A stretch of DNA of 64,000 bases from Natronosalvus vescus (GTDB taxonomy: Archaea > Halobacteriota > Halobacteria > Halobacteriales > Natrialbaceae): positions 3,658,001-3,722,000 of the forward strand of contig NZ_CP099546.1 in assembly GCF_023973145.1 (NCBI RefSeq), read 5' to 3'. Positions 43,373 to 53,285 of this stretch are shown in pieces. How positions within the stretch are numbered: position 1 is the stretch's first letter; each line of letters opens with the position of its first letter. The notes beneath the pieces were generated by a model that saw only the letters and a list, made by a program, of their open reading frames with translations, did no database searches and had not been told where the DNA came from. The position numbers and the translations under genes were made by a program.

Positions 43373-43612
43373 ATGGCAAATTCACTTTCCGACGACCAGC
43401 GGGTCATCGAACTCGAGGCGGTTCGTCTCGTCCTGTCGGCACTGGTGCTGGCGGTTCTCGCTGTCGCACTGATGCAGTTTCCGGACGGGCACGACCTCGG
43501 ATTCGGTCTCGTAGTGATGGCCATCCTGGTGCTCTGCTACGCCTGGGTGAAGGCTCGGTATCGAAGCCGGGTCGCTCGAAGCCGGGCTGGTATCGACGTC
43601 GAAAATCGATAG
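43373..43612 (+). CDS. small membrane protein
   Basis: A 79-residue protein with two hydrophobic helices (about 17-35 and 44-60) and a basic C-terminus (RYRSRVARSRAG). It has a clear ATG (MANSLSDDQRVIELEAV). No function assigned. Confidence 0.7.
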   Translation: MANSLSDDQRVIELEAVRLVLSALVLAVLAVALMQFPDGHDLGFGLVVMAILVLCYAWVKARYRSRVARSRAGIDVENR

Positions 43613-43713
43613 GTGCGGGATAACTACTACGGATTGCAAGAAGCGACCAGTATCGATAGTCGAGTAGCAACCGCTCCTCGAGCAGGGATGTTCGAAAGAA
43701 TCGAGTCGACGCC

Positions 43714-43980
43714 TCAGATACGGCCGACGTTCTCGACGGTGACGCTCTCGACGCCTTCGACCTCCGAGAAGGTCTCTTCGACGCCTTCGGTACCGCCCGC
43801 GCCGTCAGGGACGATCACGGTCGGGTAGAGCGCAACGAGGCCGAACGCGACTTCCTCGCGCTCGACGCCGTTGATCTTTGCGCCCTCGACGAGGGCGTTC
43901 TCGAGGCGCTCCTGGAGCGCGTCGAGGTCGATCTCAGGACTTTGCGGCATGACCTTGATTTTGGCTGCAACTTTTCCCAT
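43714..43980 (-). CDS. ef1b: archaeal elongation factor 1-beta
   Basis: An 88-residue nucleotide-exchange factor for aEF1[23 protein letters not shown] and [19 protein letters not shown] are family marks, as is the C-terminal [20 protein letters not shown]. It follows the zinc-ribbon gene by 5 bases, an arrangement conserved in haloarchaea. Confidence 0.95.
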   Translation of the reverse strand: MGKVAAKIKVMPQSPEIDLDALQERLENALVEGAKINGVEREEVAFGLVALYPTVIVPDGAGGTEGVEETFSEVEGVESVTVENVGRI

Positions 43981-43985
43981 GGTAT

Positions 43986-44165
43986 CTAGGGGCCGGTGAA
44001 CCCGCAGTCGGGGCACTCATAGAGGTTGCTCTGTTTGCGACACTTGGCACACCGGTAGATCTGTGCGCCACAGTCTGGGCATTTGAACGACGCGGCGTTC
44101 GTGCCCGCGATGTTGATCCCACAGGAGACACAGGAACGAGTCTCCCGTCGATCCGTGGAACTCAT
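43986..44165 (-). CDS. HVO_2753-like zinc-ribbon protein
   Basis: A 59-residue protein with four CxxC pairs (CVSC, CPDC, CAKC, CPDC), enough for two zinc ions. The C-terminal CPDCGFTGP is typical of the haloarchaeal family HVO_2753, which in Haloferax affects swarming and biofilm formation. It is co-transcribed with aEF-1beta. Confidence 0.9.
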   Translation of the reverse strand: MSSTDRRETRSCVSCGINIAGTNAASFKCPDCGAQIYRCAKCRKQSNLYECPDCGFTGP

Positions 44166-44342
44166 ACTCCTCACTTCCCGCCCGTCGCTTTTAACGGTTG
44201 TCTTTCGAATATGGAGGGTGGGACGGTTTGACAACCGAACTGGAAACCTTAGCTGGTGCAATCTGGGAGTCGTTATAGAAGCCGCTGCACGTCATTGCAC
44301 ACTTGATCGCCAGACGTGCCGGCGAGCAGTGTGCAAATCGTT

Positions 44343-44588
44343 TCAGTTGTCACGATAGCGTTCTCCCTCGAGTTCCTCGGCCCGGTCGACTTGCTGCTGA
44401 ATCGACTGAACCTCCTTTGCGGCCGTGAACTGGCCGTTGTACACCTCGTCGATGATCGGATTTCCGGAGCCATCGATCTGTCGTGCGTCCAAATCGTCTT
44501 TCGGATCAGATTGACACTCACTCGGGTCATCAGGACTCGAACCCCGACCGATCAATTGGCAAACTCGAGTGCACAGTCGCTTAATCAT
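44343..44588 (-). CDS. small hypothetical protein
   Basis: An 81-residue protein: a basic N-terminal part with Cys (MIKRLCTRVCQLIGRG) and an acidic C-terminal coiled region (AAKEVQSIQQQVDRAEELEGERYRDN). Alternative start at 44615. No family recognised, but the C-terminus is protein-like. Confidence 0.5.
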   Translation of the reverse strand: MIKRLCTRVCQLIGRGSSPDDPSECQSDPKDDLDARQIDGSGNPIIDEVYNGQFTAAKEVQSIQQQVDRAEELEGERYRDN

Positions 44589-44719
44589 CCGTGTTGGACA
44601 TTGCGTGCCCCTCACAAAAAACTGGCTCGAACGCCAACCCCCGAGGAGGTCGGATCTGTGGTGTGGTTACCCTCAACAGCGCGGGATCGGTGGGTTGGGT
44701 CAAATCGACACATCGCAAC

Positions 44720-45376
44720 TCAACCGAGGCTAGCCGTCTCTTGAATGCGATCGGCTAACTCGTCCTCCGAGAGTTCTCCCTCCATATAGGCCTCGGCCCA
44801 TGCCTGTTCGACGTGCCACGAAGCCACCGTCGGCCCATTGCTGCTGGGCATCACCGAAACCGCCATTCGGTCGACGTCGTACCCATCTTGAATCAGATCA
44901 CCGTAGGCTGCTGTGATCTCTCGGGCGTCTTCAGCGTAGGCATTCTGTGAACGGGTGTCAGTAACGTGTTCGACCTCGATCACCCCACGTTCGGTGTCGT
45001 AGACCGCCTGAATCTCGATTCCGTGTTCGTCGGCGAGCGTCGTCTCCATGGCGTCGAGACGTACTGACAGCTCGGACGTATCCTGCGATTGGGTCATTCC
45101 GTCCGCCGATTCCGATTCGTTTTCACCGCCCTCGGGTTCGGACTCCTGCTGGTGACTCGAGTTCGATGTCCGTTCGTCGTCGGAACTGGAACCTGGACTG
45201 GGGCTGGCACCATCGTCGATACCAGGCCCGGCAACGCCGAGGCCGATCCAAAGAAGCACTCCGACCAGAGCGAACACGACGCCGAGAACGATTACCAGAC
45301 CGAACAGCTGGAGGGGTGTCGTCGTCGCTCGCGTCAGGCAGCTATCGGTACGTGAATCCGAGGCTGGAGGGCGCAT
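44720..45376 (-). CDS. membrane-anchored hypothetical protein
   Basis: A 218-residue protein. One helix (about 23-46), then an acidic linker and a folded domain (SVRLDAMETTLADEHGIEIQ; VDRMAVSVMPSSNGPTV) like small haloarchaeal domains of unknown function. Start at MRPPASDSRTDSC preferred to an in-frame ATG at 45529. Confidence 0.65.
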   Translation of the reverse strand: MRPPASDSRTDSCLTRATTTPLQLFGLVIVLGVVFALVGVLLWIGLGVAGPGIDDGASPSPGSSSDDERTSNSSHQQESEPEGGENESESADGMTQSQDTSELSVRLDAMETTLADEHGIEIQAVYDTERGVIEVEHVTDTRSQNAYAEDAREITAAYGDLIQDGYDVDRMAVSVMPSSNGPTVASWHVEQAWAEAYMEGELSEDELADRIQETASLG

Positions 45377-45553
45377 CGCTCGAGGGCACGACGAACGGCG
45401 GTGAAAAAGGCGCATACCGATACAGTCCCAACCGGAGATTGTCCGTGTGGTAACCAGGACACACTGGTAGTACGTATCCGGAATCCGTTCGACTGAGTGT
45501 TTCCCCACCAAACCTCTCGTGAACAGCACCGTGGTGCCAATCTCGCCGACTAC

Positions 45554-46795
45554 TCACAATCCGGCAAGTGTTAAGGGGCCGATTAACACTCCCATGAGGT
45601 GCACCCGCCGAGCTCTCAGCCGAACGGGAACGAGTCCAACGACCGCCGCGATCACAAAGACCCCGACACCGGTCAGCCCGGTGAACAGGTAGGAAAGACA
45701 GAGCAACAACGTCAACACGACCGCAGAGATTTTCCAGTACGCGATCCGTCCGACCAACTCGAGGTAGGCGTCGCCAATCAAAATCACCAGCGCGAAGCCA
45801 ATTATTCCAGCGATGACGACCCCCGAGACGAGGATCGGCAACTCGAGCGGGGCGTTGGCGTTCTGAAAGGCGACCATCACCCCGGATCGTGGCTGGCCGA
45901 TGGCGACGAGTGCGAACAGGGCGAAGATTGTGTTGGAGGTATCGACACCGCTGGTGGCCACGATGTAGCCACGGTCGTTCGCACCGCCAGGGAGGACGAC
46001 GAGGACGGCCACCGCGGCGATTGCGGCCGAAATCCCCGGGAGGTAGCCGACGATTGCTCCCGCCAGTGCACCCGCAATAGCGGTGATCGTCAAGATTGGT
46101 CGTGTCATTCGGAGTTCTCGCCCACCCTGTGGTGGCACGCCGCCACCTCTGATCGCGTCGATCAATACGGGTGCGCCGAACAGGCCGGCAAACAACGGGG
46201 CGAGCATCCCTCCGGCCTCGAGCGGGGCGTCGGGCGATATGTCGAGGGTTGCCCAGCCGAGGACGGCTGCCAGCAGAAACGAGAGTGCTCCGGCGACACG
46301 TCTGAACCAGGTGTACTCGGATGCCACGAGCGCGAGGACGATCACCAGCAGAATAATCGAGAGGTTCGCCCGCAGCTGTGGATACACGGCGGTGACCGCC
46401 ACAGTGACGGGGATGGCGAGCGGAATCGCGATCAGCACCGCCAGTAGGCTGCCCACCGCAGAGAGCCGAATCGCCTCGAACCCGCGGCCCTCGAGTACCA
46501 TCCGATGACCGGGCAGGGCGGTCACGGCCATCTCGGCGTCCGGTACCCCCAGTGCCATCGCCGGGACGGCGTTCAGGAAGGTGTGGACGACGCCAGCCGA
46601 GAGCATGGCACAACCGACGAACAGCGGTGGGCCGGGCATCGACGGCACGACGCCTGCCAGCAGCAGGGCGAAGTTGTTGGCGTGCAGGCCGGGAATCAAC
46701 CCGCTGATCGATCCGAGAGCAGCCCCGCCGAGGATCCAGCACAGTAGCGCCGCCGTAAACGACGGATCGACGCTCACCTCGACGAGAGCCAGCAT
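45554..46795 (-). CDS. TctA-like tripartite tricarboxylate transporter permease
   Basis: A 413-residue integral membrane protein with about ten or more helices. The segment LGSISGLIPGLHANNFALLLAG resembles the TctA/DUF112 signature, and GYLPGISAAIAAVAVLVVLPGG is a second half-motif, suggesting an internally duplicated fold. No periplasmic binding partner (TctC) or TctB is adjacent, so it may act alone. Start at MLALVEVSVDPS; an in-frame ATG exists 66 bases upstream. Confidence 0.85.
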   Translation of the reverse strand: MLALVEVSVDPSFTAALLCWILGGAALGSISGLIPGLHANNFALLLAGVVPSMPGPPLFVGCAMLSAGVVHTFLNAVPAMALGVPDAEMAVTALPGHRMVLEGRGFEAIRLSAVGSLLAVLIAIPLAIPVTVAVTAVYPQLRANLSIILLVIVLALVASEYTWFRRVAGALSFLLAAVLGWATLDISPDAPLEAGGMLAPLFAGLFGAPVLIDAIRGGGVPPQGGRELRMTRPILTITAIAGALAGAIVGYLPGISAAIAAVAVLVVLPGGANDRGYIVATSGVDTSNTIFALFALVAIGQPRSGVMVAFQNANAPLELPILVSGVVIAGIIGFALVILIGDAYLELVGRIAYWKISAVVLTLLLCLSYLFTGLTGVGVFVIAAVVGLVPVRLRARRVHLMGVLIGPLTLAGL

Positions 46796-47153
46796 TGGCC
46801 ATTTTGGCTGCGTGCTGGTACTTAAACTCGAGTAACCTACGGTTTGCAACCAGACACCCACCGGTTGTACGATCCGAACTGGATGAGGTCAGTGTGGTAT
46901 GAGCATTTTGCTGGGCGAACGTCGAGAAGTGGTCGTAATAGGTGGAATAGGTACAATAGGAGAGGTGGGGGAATTGGGTATGACGGCCAGATCGGTCGAA
47001 GCCAGCAGGTGAATGGACAGGCGCTGTCGAGTGTTTTCGATCGTTGAACCGACCAGGAAAAGGATAGTCAATGGGTGGTGACTATCGATAGTTCCGTGGC
47101 TCTCGCTCTCGAGCTACCATAAAAAAGTGGTGTGTGAAACGGCGAAACCCGAC
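46796..47153. other. intergenic region with 9-bp repeat
   Basis: No gene seen. A short tandem of AATAGG-starting 9-mers (AATAGGTGG, AATAGGTAC, AATAGGAGA) lies at 46937-46963. Terminator DNA for the L1 operon should lie near 47153. Confidence 0.5.
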
Positions 47154-47489
47154 TTAACCGAAGAGTTCGCCGAGACCCTCGCCGCTGGCCTCTTCCTCTT
47201 CGTCATCGTCGTCGTCCGTCGTGTCCGGGACGTCGCTGGTCTCTTCGACCTCTTCGTCGCCCTCGTCGGCTGCGGCTGCAGCGCCACCGGCGGCGGCTCC
47301 AGCTGCGGGGACGGCGGCCGCCTCGGCGACGGCCTCGTCGATGTCGACGTCCTCGAGTGCTGCGACGAGCGCCTTCACACGGGATTCCTCGACTTCGACA
47401 CCAGCGGCCTCGAGCACGCCGGTCAGGTTGTCTTCGTTGATCTCTTCGTCCGTCTCGTTCAGGATGAGTGCTGCGTAGACGTATTCCAT
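47154..47489 (-). CDS. rpl12: ribosomal protein L12 (P1-like)
   Basis: A 111-residue acidic stalk protein. It begins [18 protein letters not shown], has an Ala/Gly-rich hinge and ends with acidic [20 protein letters not shown], the factor-binding tail. It binds L10 as dimers on the ribosomal stalk. Last gene of the L1-L10-L12 operon. Confidence 0.97.
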   Translation of the reverse strand: MEYVYAALILNETDEEINEDNLTGVLEAAGVEVEESRVKALVAALEDVDIDEAVAEAAAVPAAGAAAGGAAAAADEGDEEVEETSDVPDTTDDDDDEEEEASGEGLGELFG

Positions 47490-47510
47490 TGTTGTGTTCC
47501 TCGTAAGTTG

Positions 47511-48545
47511 TTATCCGAACATCGCACCGAGTCCTTCCGCGCCGTCGCCGTCATCGTCTTCGTCGTCTTCGTCATCGTCGCCGTCGTCTGCGTCGGACTC
47601 GTCTTGGTCATCGGCCGATTCCGCTTCGTCGGACGCCGCCGCAGGGGCGGGCGCTTCGACGCCCTGGAGTTCCTCCGGGAGCGCGTCCTCGTCGTCGATC
47701 TGGGCCGCAATTGCGCGCAGTTGCGCGTCGGCTTTGCGGACGAGATCGGGCATGAGTTCCTCATCTTCGATCGCCGCGTGCAGGCCGAGGCTCTTTGCCT
47801 CGCCCGTCGCTTTGGCGATGATCGTCGGCACGGTCTGTGCCGTCGGGTAGCCCGCGTTGATCGAGAGGTTTCGTGCGAAGGCGACAGCCGTCTGCACGTC
47901 GCTCTCGTAGGCCTCGACGTCGATGTCGAGATCCTCGGGGTCGAACAGCACGCCCTCGGAGAAGACGGCGCGCAGGTCGAGACCCACTTCCTTGGGCTCG
48001 ATTTCGAGCTCGTTGAGGACGTTCGCGAGATCCGCGGATACCTCCTCACCGGCTTCGAGGACGGTCGAGTCCTCCATGACCTTGATCGAACCCTCGTCGA
48101 TCCGGGCGTTAGCACCGACCTGCTGGAGTTCGCCAACGAACGGGCCGGGGTCGACCCCCGTGTCACCTTCTGGGATGACGATGTCGTTCGGGGCGATTTC
48201 GCCAGCGTTGATCGGTGCGGGCGTCTTCGACGCCTCGAGCTCCTTGTAGAGCGCGAACGGGTTGGCGTTCGTCGCGACGATGCCAACCTGCCCGTCGACG
48301 TGCTCGACGAGGTCGTCGAGATCGGCCGTCTCGAGCGCACGCGTCTGCAGGGTGTTCCGACTGACGCGTACGACGGCCGTGCCGTGCAATCCGCGTCGCA
48401 TGTCCTGGAGCTGTTTCGACGGAATCCCGGTGATGCCGACGACGCCGATGCTCTCGTAGTCCTCGATGAGGGCTTCGAGCTCGGCAACCTCTTCGCGCTT
48501 CCACTCTGGAAGGTTTTCGGTCTTGCGCTCTGCTTCAGCACTCAT
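47511..48545 (-). CDS. rpl10: ribosomal protein L10 (P0)
   Basis: A 344-residue stalk base protein. [25 protein letters not shown] is the rRNA-binding start, and the C-terminus is acidic and ends [10 protein letters not shown] like L12. It anchors L12 dimers. It begins one base after the L1 stop region and is co-transcribed. Confidence 0.97.
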   Translation of the reverse strand: MSAEAERKTENLPEWKREEVAELEALIEDYESIGVVGITGIPSKQLQDMRRGLHGTAVVRVSRNTLQTRALETADLDDLVEHVDGQVGIVATNANPFALYKELEASKTPAPINAGEIAPNDIVIPEGDTGVDPGPFVGELQQVGANARIDEGSIKVMEDSTVLEAGEEVSADLANVLNELEIEPKEVGLDLRAVFSEGVLFDPEDLDIDVEAYESDVQTAVAFARNLSINAGYPTAQTVPTIIAKATGEAKSLGLHAAIEDEELMPDLVRKADAQLRAIAAQIDDEDALPEELQGVEAPAPAAASDEAESADDQDESDADDGDDDEDDEDDDGDGAEGLGAMFG

Positions 48546-48546
48546 C

Positions 48547-49179
48547 TCAGGCCACCTCCACGGACGGCCCCATCGTCGTTTTCACGTAGACGGAGTCGAT
48601 GTTCTGGGGGCCTTTCTCGAGGTCGGCGTGTAGCCGCCGAAGGATCACGTCGATGTTGTCGGCGATATCCTCGGCGGTCATGTCCTCGGCACCGACGCGC
48701 GTGTGGAACGTACGCCGGTCACGGGATCGGATCTGCACGGTGTTCTTCAGCCGGTTGACCGTCTCCACGACGTCGTCGTCGGGTGAGAGCGGATCCGGCA
48801 TCTTCCCTCGGGGGCCCAGGATCGTACCCAGGTGCCGAGCGATGTCTTGCATCATCGCCTCTTCGGCAATGAAGAAGTCTGTCGCGTCTGCCAAATCTTT
48901 GGCATCGTCGTCCTCCAGATCGGCCACGTCGCTCCCCGAAAGCACCTGATCCGCAACCTCTTCGGCGCGGACGGCGGTTTCGCCTTCGGCGATCACGACG
49001 ATCTGTGTTTCCTGGCCGGTTCCGGACGGCAACACGACGGACTCATCGACACGATTCGACGGTTCGTTTAGGTCAAGGTCGCGCAGGTTGATTGCGAGGT
49101 CGACCGTCTCGGTAAAGTTCCGATCGGGTGCGTCCTCGAGTGCGCGAGTGACTGCGTTTTCAATATCCGAATTTGCCAT
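48547..49179 (-). CDS. rpl1: ribosomal protein L1
   Basis: A 210-residue protein that binds helices 76-78 of 23S rRNA. Conserved pieces are [28 protein letters not shown] and [21 protein letters not shown] perfect GGAGGTGA ribosome-binding site precedes the ATG. First gene of the operon, with a structured leader. Confidence 0.97.
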   Translation of the reverse strand: MANSDIENAVTRALEDAPDRNFTETVDLAINLRDLDLNEPSNRVDESVVLPSGTGQETQIVVIAEGETAVRAEEVADQVLSGSDVADLEDDDAKDLADATDFFIAEEAMMQDIARHLGTILGPRGKMPDPLSPDDDVVETVNRLKNTVQIRSRDRRTFHTRVGAEDMTAEDIADNIDVILRRLHADLEKGPQNIDSVYVKTTMGPSVEVA

Positions 49180-49275
49180 CGTTCACCTCCGTAGTACGCA
49201 GGGTGTGCTCCTACGGGTCAGTGAAACAGGCCATGCCTGTCTCGGTTTGAGAAAGTGTCATGGTGAACTTAAACC
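49180..49275 (-). promoter_or_regulatory. L1 operon leader with hairpin and ribosome-binding site
   Basis: On the minus strand, a TATA-like tttaagtt near 49266-49275 is followed by about 70 bases of leader. It contains CCGTAG...CTACGG (49189-49216), a perfect 6-bp stem, next to GGAGGTGA and the L1 ATG. In Halobacterium the L1 leader is known to resemble the L1-binding site of 23S rRNA, giving feedback control; this hairpin is the likely equivalent. Confidence 0.6.
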
Positions 49276-49628
49276 CGTCGAACTACGTGTCTGCGTTGCC
49301 ACCACAGCACCTCGAGTGGGCATCGCCGACCGATGGTTGATCGAATTCCGTCCGCCCGAAGGCCATTTGTGTCGGTGAGAACCTCACAAATCGCTTGCAT
49401 TGTGAAATATCCAGTACGTATACGTGACTCGACTACGGAACGTTTTGTTGGCGTGACTCGGGCGTCGAATCCGCCACCGAAACGGTGTCGCCTACGAGTA
49501 GTGCCACTCACGGGATTGTATCACTTGCGAGACGGTGGCCAGAATGTCACACCGACCCAATAAATTCCGTAGTGAAAATGATAGAAATACCGAAATATAC
49601 ATTATGCTTGATGTAGTTGGATGGGAGT
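49276..49628. other. intergenic region between L1 operon and a membrane gene
   Basis: Contains promoter DNA for both directions. On the plus strand a TATA-like aaatatac at 49593-49600 lies about 29-36 bases before the ATG at 49629, fitting a leaderless transcript. No gene seen. Confidence 0.55.
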
Positions 49629-50237
49629 ATGGGGCCAGAAGATTTATACGTGGTGTCCAGCGAGGTGGGTGTCGAACAGGGAGACTCAATTGCGGTATAC
49701 GAAGAGGTGTACACGCAATTTGCTGGACTCTCAGCGACCGAACAAGCCGTCGCACAGGGTGTTGGTACGGTACTGCTGGGCCTCCTTTTACTCGGACTGC
49801 TCAGACGGTTCGGTTTCCAAACTGTCGATACCTCCCACCGGAGCCCAATCATTTCTCTGTGTATCGGCGTACCAGCCGCACTGGTCGTGGCAGGACTGTT
49901 TTATACGGGATTGCTCCTGAGTGGATCAGGACTCGGAATTTTCTTCGCTATACCACTCGTCGTGACCGGCGTGCTCGTCCTCCCCGCTGGTGTGGCGCTC
50001 GGATACGTGAGCATCGGCGGCGTGATCGCATCTCGCTTCGGTTCGACCCATCGATCTCACTGGATTCTCGTCGGCGGACTGCTCAGCGGTCTCACGGCAC
50101 TCGTCCCGGTTGTCGGTTTTTCACTGACGGCCATCGCGCTTGCCCTGGGGATCGGATCCGGGGCGCGCGTCCTCTTCGCCGGTGGGGGCATCTGGCGAGA
50201 GGACGAGCGAGTCGTTCCTCCCGCGAACAAGGTGTAA
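49629..50237 (+). CDS. hypothetical multi-pass membrane protein
   Basis: A 202-residue protein with an external-looking N-terminus and about four or five helices (41-60, 77-97, 103-135, 148-175). The motif is weakly like DUF8173-type membrane proteins. The start at MGPEDLYVV fits the TATA spacing better than the ATG at 49617. Confidence 0.7.
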   Translation: MGPEDLYVVSSEVGVEQGDSIAVYEEVYTQFAGLSATEQAVAQGVGTVLLGLLLLGLLRRFGFQTVDTSHRSPIISLCIGVPAALVVAGLFYTGLLLSGSGLGIFFAIPLVVTGVLVLPAGVALGYVSIGGVIASRFGSTHRSHWILVGGLLSGLTALVPVVGFSLTAIALALGIGSGARVLFAGGGIWREDERVVPPANKV

Positions 50238-50637
50238 GTGGGACGCTGACTCGAGGAGCTATTTCATTCCCCACCCATCCTGTTTTTGAAGCGGCATGAC
50301 GCGAGAGGTCGGGACGTTCGTCTACTATCGGACAACAGTATACCGTACACCGTACGTGACTGCTATCGGACAGCGAGGTGCTCGAGGCAATCACCACTGG
50401 AGAAGGAAACAGACGAAATAGCGGAGTCTGAGCGACGGGGTGAGAAGAGACCGGCCATGGAACAACGAGGCGGAGAGAAAAAGAGACTAGTATTGAGGCG
50501 GGAGGGGGTAGAGAAACGAAATGGATTGGACGTGAATCGGACAGGTGAACGATTCAGATCACACTATCGCTCGAGACAGACGGAACGAGGGCTATTACTC
50601 AAACCGTAAAGACAGAAAAGCGACCAGCGCAGTCGCG
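50238..50637. other. purine-rich intergenic region
   Basis: No gene. The plus strand from about 50395 to 50600 is strikingly purine-rich (many G/A runs), giving spurious Arg/Glu/Lys frames. The end near 50637 should contain the terminator of L11. Confidence 0.5.
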
Positions 50638-51114
50638 TTATTCGACGAGAACGTCGTCGTATTCGCCGTCGTCGACTTTCGCCTTGAATTCACGAGCGTC
50701 GACGCCTTCGATGGTGACGCCCATCGAGGCACAGGTGCCGACGACTTCCTTCGCCGCGTTTTTCGTGTCGTACGCGAGCAGGTCGGGTTTCTTCTGCTCG
50801 GCGATCGTTTTCACTTGCTCAATCGAGAGATCAGCGACGAAGTCCTTCTGGGGTTCGCCGCTGCCGGTATCAAATCCGGCCTCATCTTTGACGAGGGCAG
50901 CCGTCGGTGGGACACCGACGTCGATCGTGTAAGAGCCGTCCTCTTCGTACTCGACGGTAACCGGCACTTCGGTGCCGTCGAACGCTGCCGTCTGCTCGTT
51001 GATATCGCTGACGACCGCCTGTACGTCGACGGGCGTCGGTCCGAGCTCGGGGCCGAGTGGTGGGCCAGGGTTGGCCTGGCCACCCGGTACGAGCACTTCG
51101 ATGGTTCCAGCCAT
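50638..51114 (-). CDS. rpl11: ribosomal protein L11
   Basis: A 158-residue protein of the GTPase centre. GGQANPGPPLGPELGPTPVD is the universal N-terminal motif. Start at MAGTIEVLVPGGQANPG is chosen over an upstream in-frame ATG. It lies near, but not within, the L1 operon, as in other haloarchaea. Confidence 0.96.
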   Translation of the reverse strand: MAGTIEVLVPGGQANPGPPLGPELGPTPVDVQAVVSDINEQTAAFDGTEVPVTVEYEEDGSYTIDVGVPPTAALVKDEAGFDTGSGEPQKDFVADLSIEQVKTIAEQKKPDLLAYDTKNAAKEVVGTCASMGVTIEGVDAREFKAKVDDGEYDDVLVE

Positions 51115-51257
51115 ACCCGAATGAATCCTCGCTCGAGTTTTAAGGGTTGCCATTCGGGTTAGTCGAGTCCTGTGACAGTGTGACGTGGTACCAGTCGAGA
51201 AACGGTCACGGAATTTCCTGTTCAGTCCGGAACCGAATCAGCCGGCAGTTAGTGGAC

Positions 51258-51560
51258 TCAATGTGTAACGTCGTCACGCCACTCACTGAACGCCTCGAGG
51301 ATGTCGTCTTCGTCGAAGCGCTCGATGCAAGGAACGTCGTGTGGATGGATATCGAGCACGCGGTCGACCAGATCGTCGTATCGGTCGGCACTCGTTTTGG
51401 CGAGCAATACGGTCTCATCCTCGCGATGGATGGTACCTTCCCACCGGTACGTTGACGTCGTAGCCAGCTGGTTGACACAGGCCGCGAGTCGCTCGGAAAC
51501 GAGCGTTTCTGCGATTTCGGAAGCGGCGTCTGTGGGCACGGTGATGTAGACAGTTGGCAT
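51258..51560 (-). CDS. cutA: CutA divalent-cation tolerance protein
   Basis: A 100-residue trimeric protein. TVYITVPTDAASEIAETLVSERLAACVNQL and EDETVLLAKTS with IHPHDVPCIERF are characteristic. Its physiological role is unclear; it is linked to copper tolerance in bacteria. Start at MPTVYITV. Followed on the other side by origin repeats. Confidence 0.92.
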   Translation of the reverse strand: MPTVYITVPTDAASEIAETLVSERLAACVNQLATTSTYRWEGTIHREDETVLLAKTSADRYDDLVDRVLDIHPHDVPCIERFDEDDILEAFSEWRDDVTH

Positions 51561-51957
51561 ACGCGTTGATTGGCACTGCTCGAGGAAAAACGTACGCTGC
51601 CTCGCAACTGTGTCGGACTGATGGACGTCCAAACTGTACTTTCGGAAGGGGGCAGGGGATGACCCGTTCAGTGTTGCCAGGCCATTCGCGTACGTCTGTA
51701 AGTCACCCCCACCCCACTGCGTCGAGTGTTCTTGCTTAAAGATGAGAGATGATCAAATCGAGATATCTGACCGACCAAAATTCGACGTGATGTCACCCAC
51801 ACCCCACCATGTCGAGTGTTCGAGTACGAGGGTGGACGATAGGTAATTCGAGGTGTCTGACCGACCGAAACTCGACGTGTTGGTACCCTCACCCCACCGT
51901 GTCGAGTGTTCTGGCCCGTACCGAACCGTTGGAAAATCACGTGAGCGAAGATGAGCG
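51561..51957. other. origin-proximal region left of orc1/cdc6
   Basis: Holds three direct origin-recognition-box-like repeats (see next entries) on 90-bp spacing. No gene. Confidence 0.7.
51711..51911 (+). repeat. three origin-recognition-box repeats at exact 90-bp period
   Basis: Copies of ACCCCACYRYGTCGAGTGTTC start at 51711, 51801 and 51891. Between the second and third the whole 90-bp unit is conserved, including CTGACCGACC and TCGACGTG. The motif resembles the G-tract plus TCGAGTGTTC core of haloarchaeal ORB elements bound by Orc1/Cdc6. Confidence 0.8.
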
Positions 51958-53184
51958 TCAGTGGAGCCCGCGCTGACGAGCCTTGCGTACCGCCTCGTGC
52001 GAAATATCGACGTCCTCGAGTTCGTCGACCACGTCGAGGGCCAACTCGAGTGTCACGTCGAGATCGTACTCGTAGTATTGCCCGCCGGATCGACCGTGGT
52101 TACGAGCGTATCGTTTGAGAATTCCCTGCATTGCCAGATCCGAGAGGTGGTCGTGCATCCGCCGTCGCACGAGTGGCTTGGTACCAAACCGTTCAGCGAT
52201 CGCGGAGTACTGTGGATAGATTTCCCGAACGCGAGCGGGCGTCTCCTCACCAATTGCGATGCTCAACACCGCGGCCAGCGCCAGATGACCGTGTCTGGTC
52301 AACTCCATCATTCCCTGACGGATCTGGCCGCGCTCGAGCGCTTGTTGGGCGTCCCGCACGTGTGCTTCCGTGATCGTCCCTTCGTCGGCTGCCCGCGCGA
52401 TATCACCGGCCTTGTAGAGGAGATCCAGTGCCTGACGCGCACTGCCGGTATCCTGAGCCGCAAGGGCAGCACACAGCGAGAGAACGTTCGTCTCGTAGGC
52501 CGCATCGTACAGCGCGTTTTCTGCTCGCTGTTCGAGGATACTTCGCAACTCTCCAGCCGTGTACGGTGGAAAGTGAACTTCCTCCTCACAGAGGGTGTCC
52601 TTGACTTTCGGTGAAAGACTATCGTGAAAACTGAGATCGTTACTGATGCCGATGATCCCGGGTTTAACGGACGAAAGATAGCCGTTCGCTCGAGCACGTG
52701 GCAGCTCGTACAGAATACCGTCGTCGTCACCGATGTGATCGATCTCGTCGAGGACAATCAGGACGGTACCGCCAATTTTCTCGAGTTCGGTGTAGAGCAT
52801 ATCGAAGACGGTCTGTCGCGGGTAGCCAGTGGTGCTGATCTGTCGGTTCGCCGGCCGCAGTTCGTTAACGAGGTTCGCCGCGACCTGATAGGAGGAGGAG
52901 AGATTGTTACAGTTGAGCCAGACGACGGTCAGTTCGACGTCGTCGTAGGCGTCGACGTCCTGCTCGAGATGTGAGAGGAGATAGCGAGTGACGGCGGTTT
53001 TCCCCACACCCGCTTTGCCGTACAGAAAGAGGTTGCGTGGTTGTGCACCGTTGATGACGGGCTGAAGCGAGGCCATGTACGTGTCGATCTCTTCGTCTCG
53101 TTCCTGGATCGACTCCGGCTGATAGTCCTCGCGTAGCACGTCCTCATCGGAAAAAATCGACGTGTCCCGGTCGAACAGCGGCAT
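51958..53184 (-). CDS. orc1: Orc1/Cdc6 replication initiator
   Basis: A 408-residue AAA+ protein. Walker [18 protein letters not shown] (about 53-69), Walker [15 protein letters not shown] (about 138-151), sensor-1 region IGISNDLSF and a C-terminal winged-helix domain (from about 290, [27 protein letters not shown]). A TATA element tttatata (53207-53214, minus) lies about 25 bases before the ATG, so the transcript is probably leaderless. Its gene is bracketed by ORB-like repeats, so it is the likely binder. Confidence 0.94.
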   Translation of the reverse strand: MPLFDRDTSIFSDEDVLREDYQPESIQERDEEIDTYMASLQPVINGAQPRNLFLYGKAGVGKTAVTRYLLSHLEQDVDAYDDVELTVVWLNCNNLSSSYQVAANLVNELRPANRQISTTGYPRQTVFDMLYTELEKIGGTVLIVLDEIDHIGDDDGILYELPRARANGYLSSVKPGIIGISNDLSFHDSLSPKVKDTLCEEEVHFPPYTAGELRSILEQRAENALYDAAYETNVLSLCAALAAQDTGSARQALDLLYKAGDIARAADEGTITEAHVRDAQQALERGQIRQGMMELTRHGHLALAAVLSIAIGEETPARVREIYPQYSAIAERFGTKPLVRRRMHDHLSDLAMQGILKRYARNHGRSGGQYYEYDLDVTLELALDVVDELEDVDISHEAVRKARQRGLH

Positions 53185-53264
53185 GCCTTCTACTCCTCAC
53201 CCAATCATATATAAAACCACCGTGTCGTGTGCGTCCAGTGTTTGTTGTTTCTGGGTAAAAACAC

Positions 53265-53285
53265 ACCCCACTATGTCGAGTGTTC
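53265..53285 (+). promoter_or_regulatory. ORB-like motif, plus orientation
   Basis: ACCCCACTATGTCGAGTGTTC, same core as the three left-hand copies. It lies 80 bases upstream of the orc1 start and near its TATA box, so it could also serve autoregulation. Confidence 0.75.

Noticed and set aside
45342-46802. 486-codon frame overlapping the TctA-like permease
   Set aside because: Arg-rich, no hydrophobic helices, whereas the overlapping frame is a clear membrane protein.
47127-48758. 543-codon plus-strand frame opposite L12 and L10
   Set aside because: Shadow of highly acidic ribosomal proteins; Val/Arg/Gly-rich translation without family marks.
50286-50609. 107-codon Arg/Glu-rich frame
   Set aside because: Comes from purine-rich non-coding DNA; no motif and no clear ribosome-binding site.
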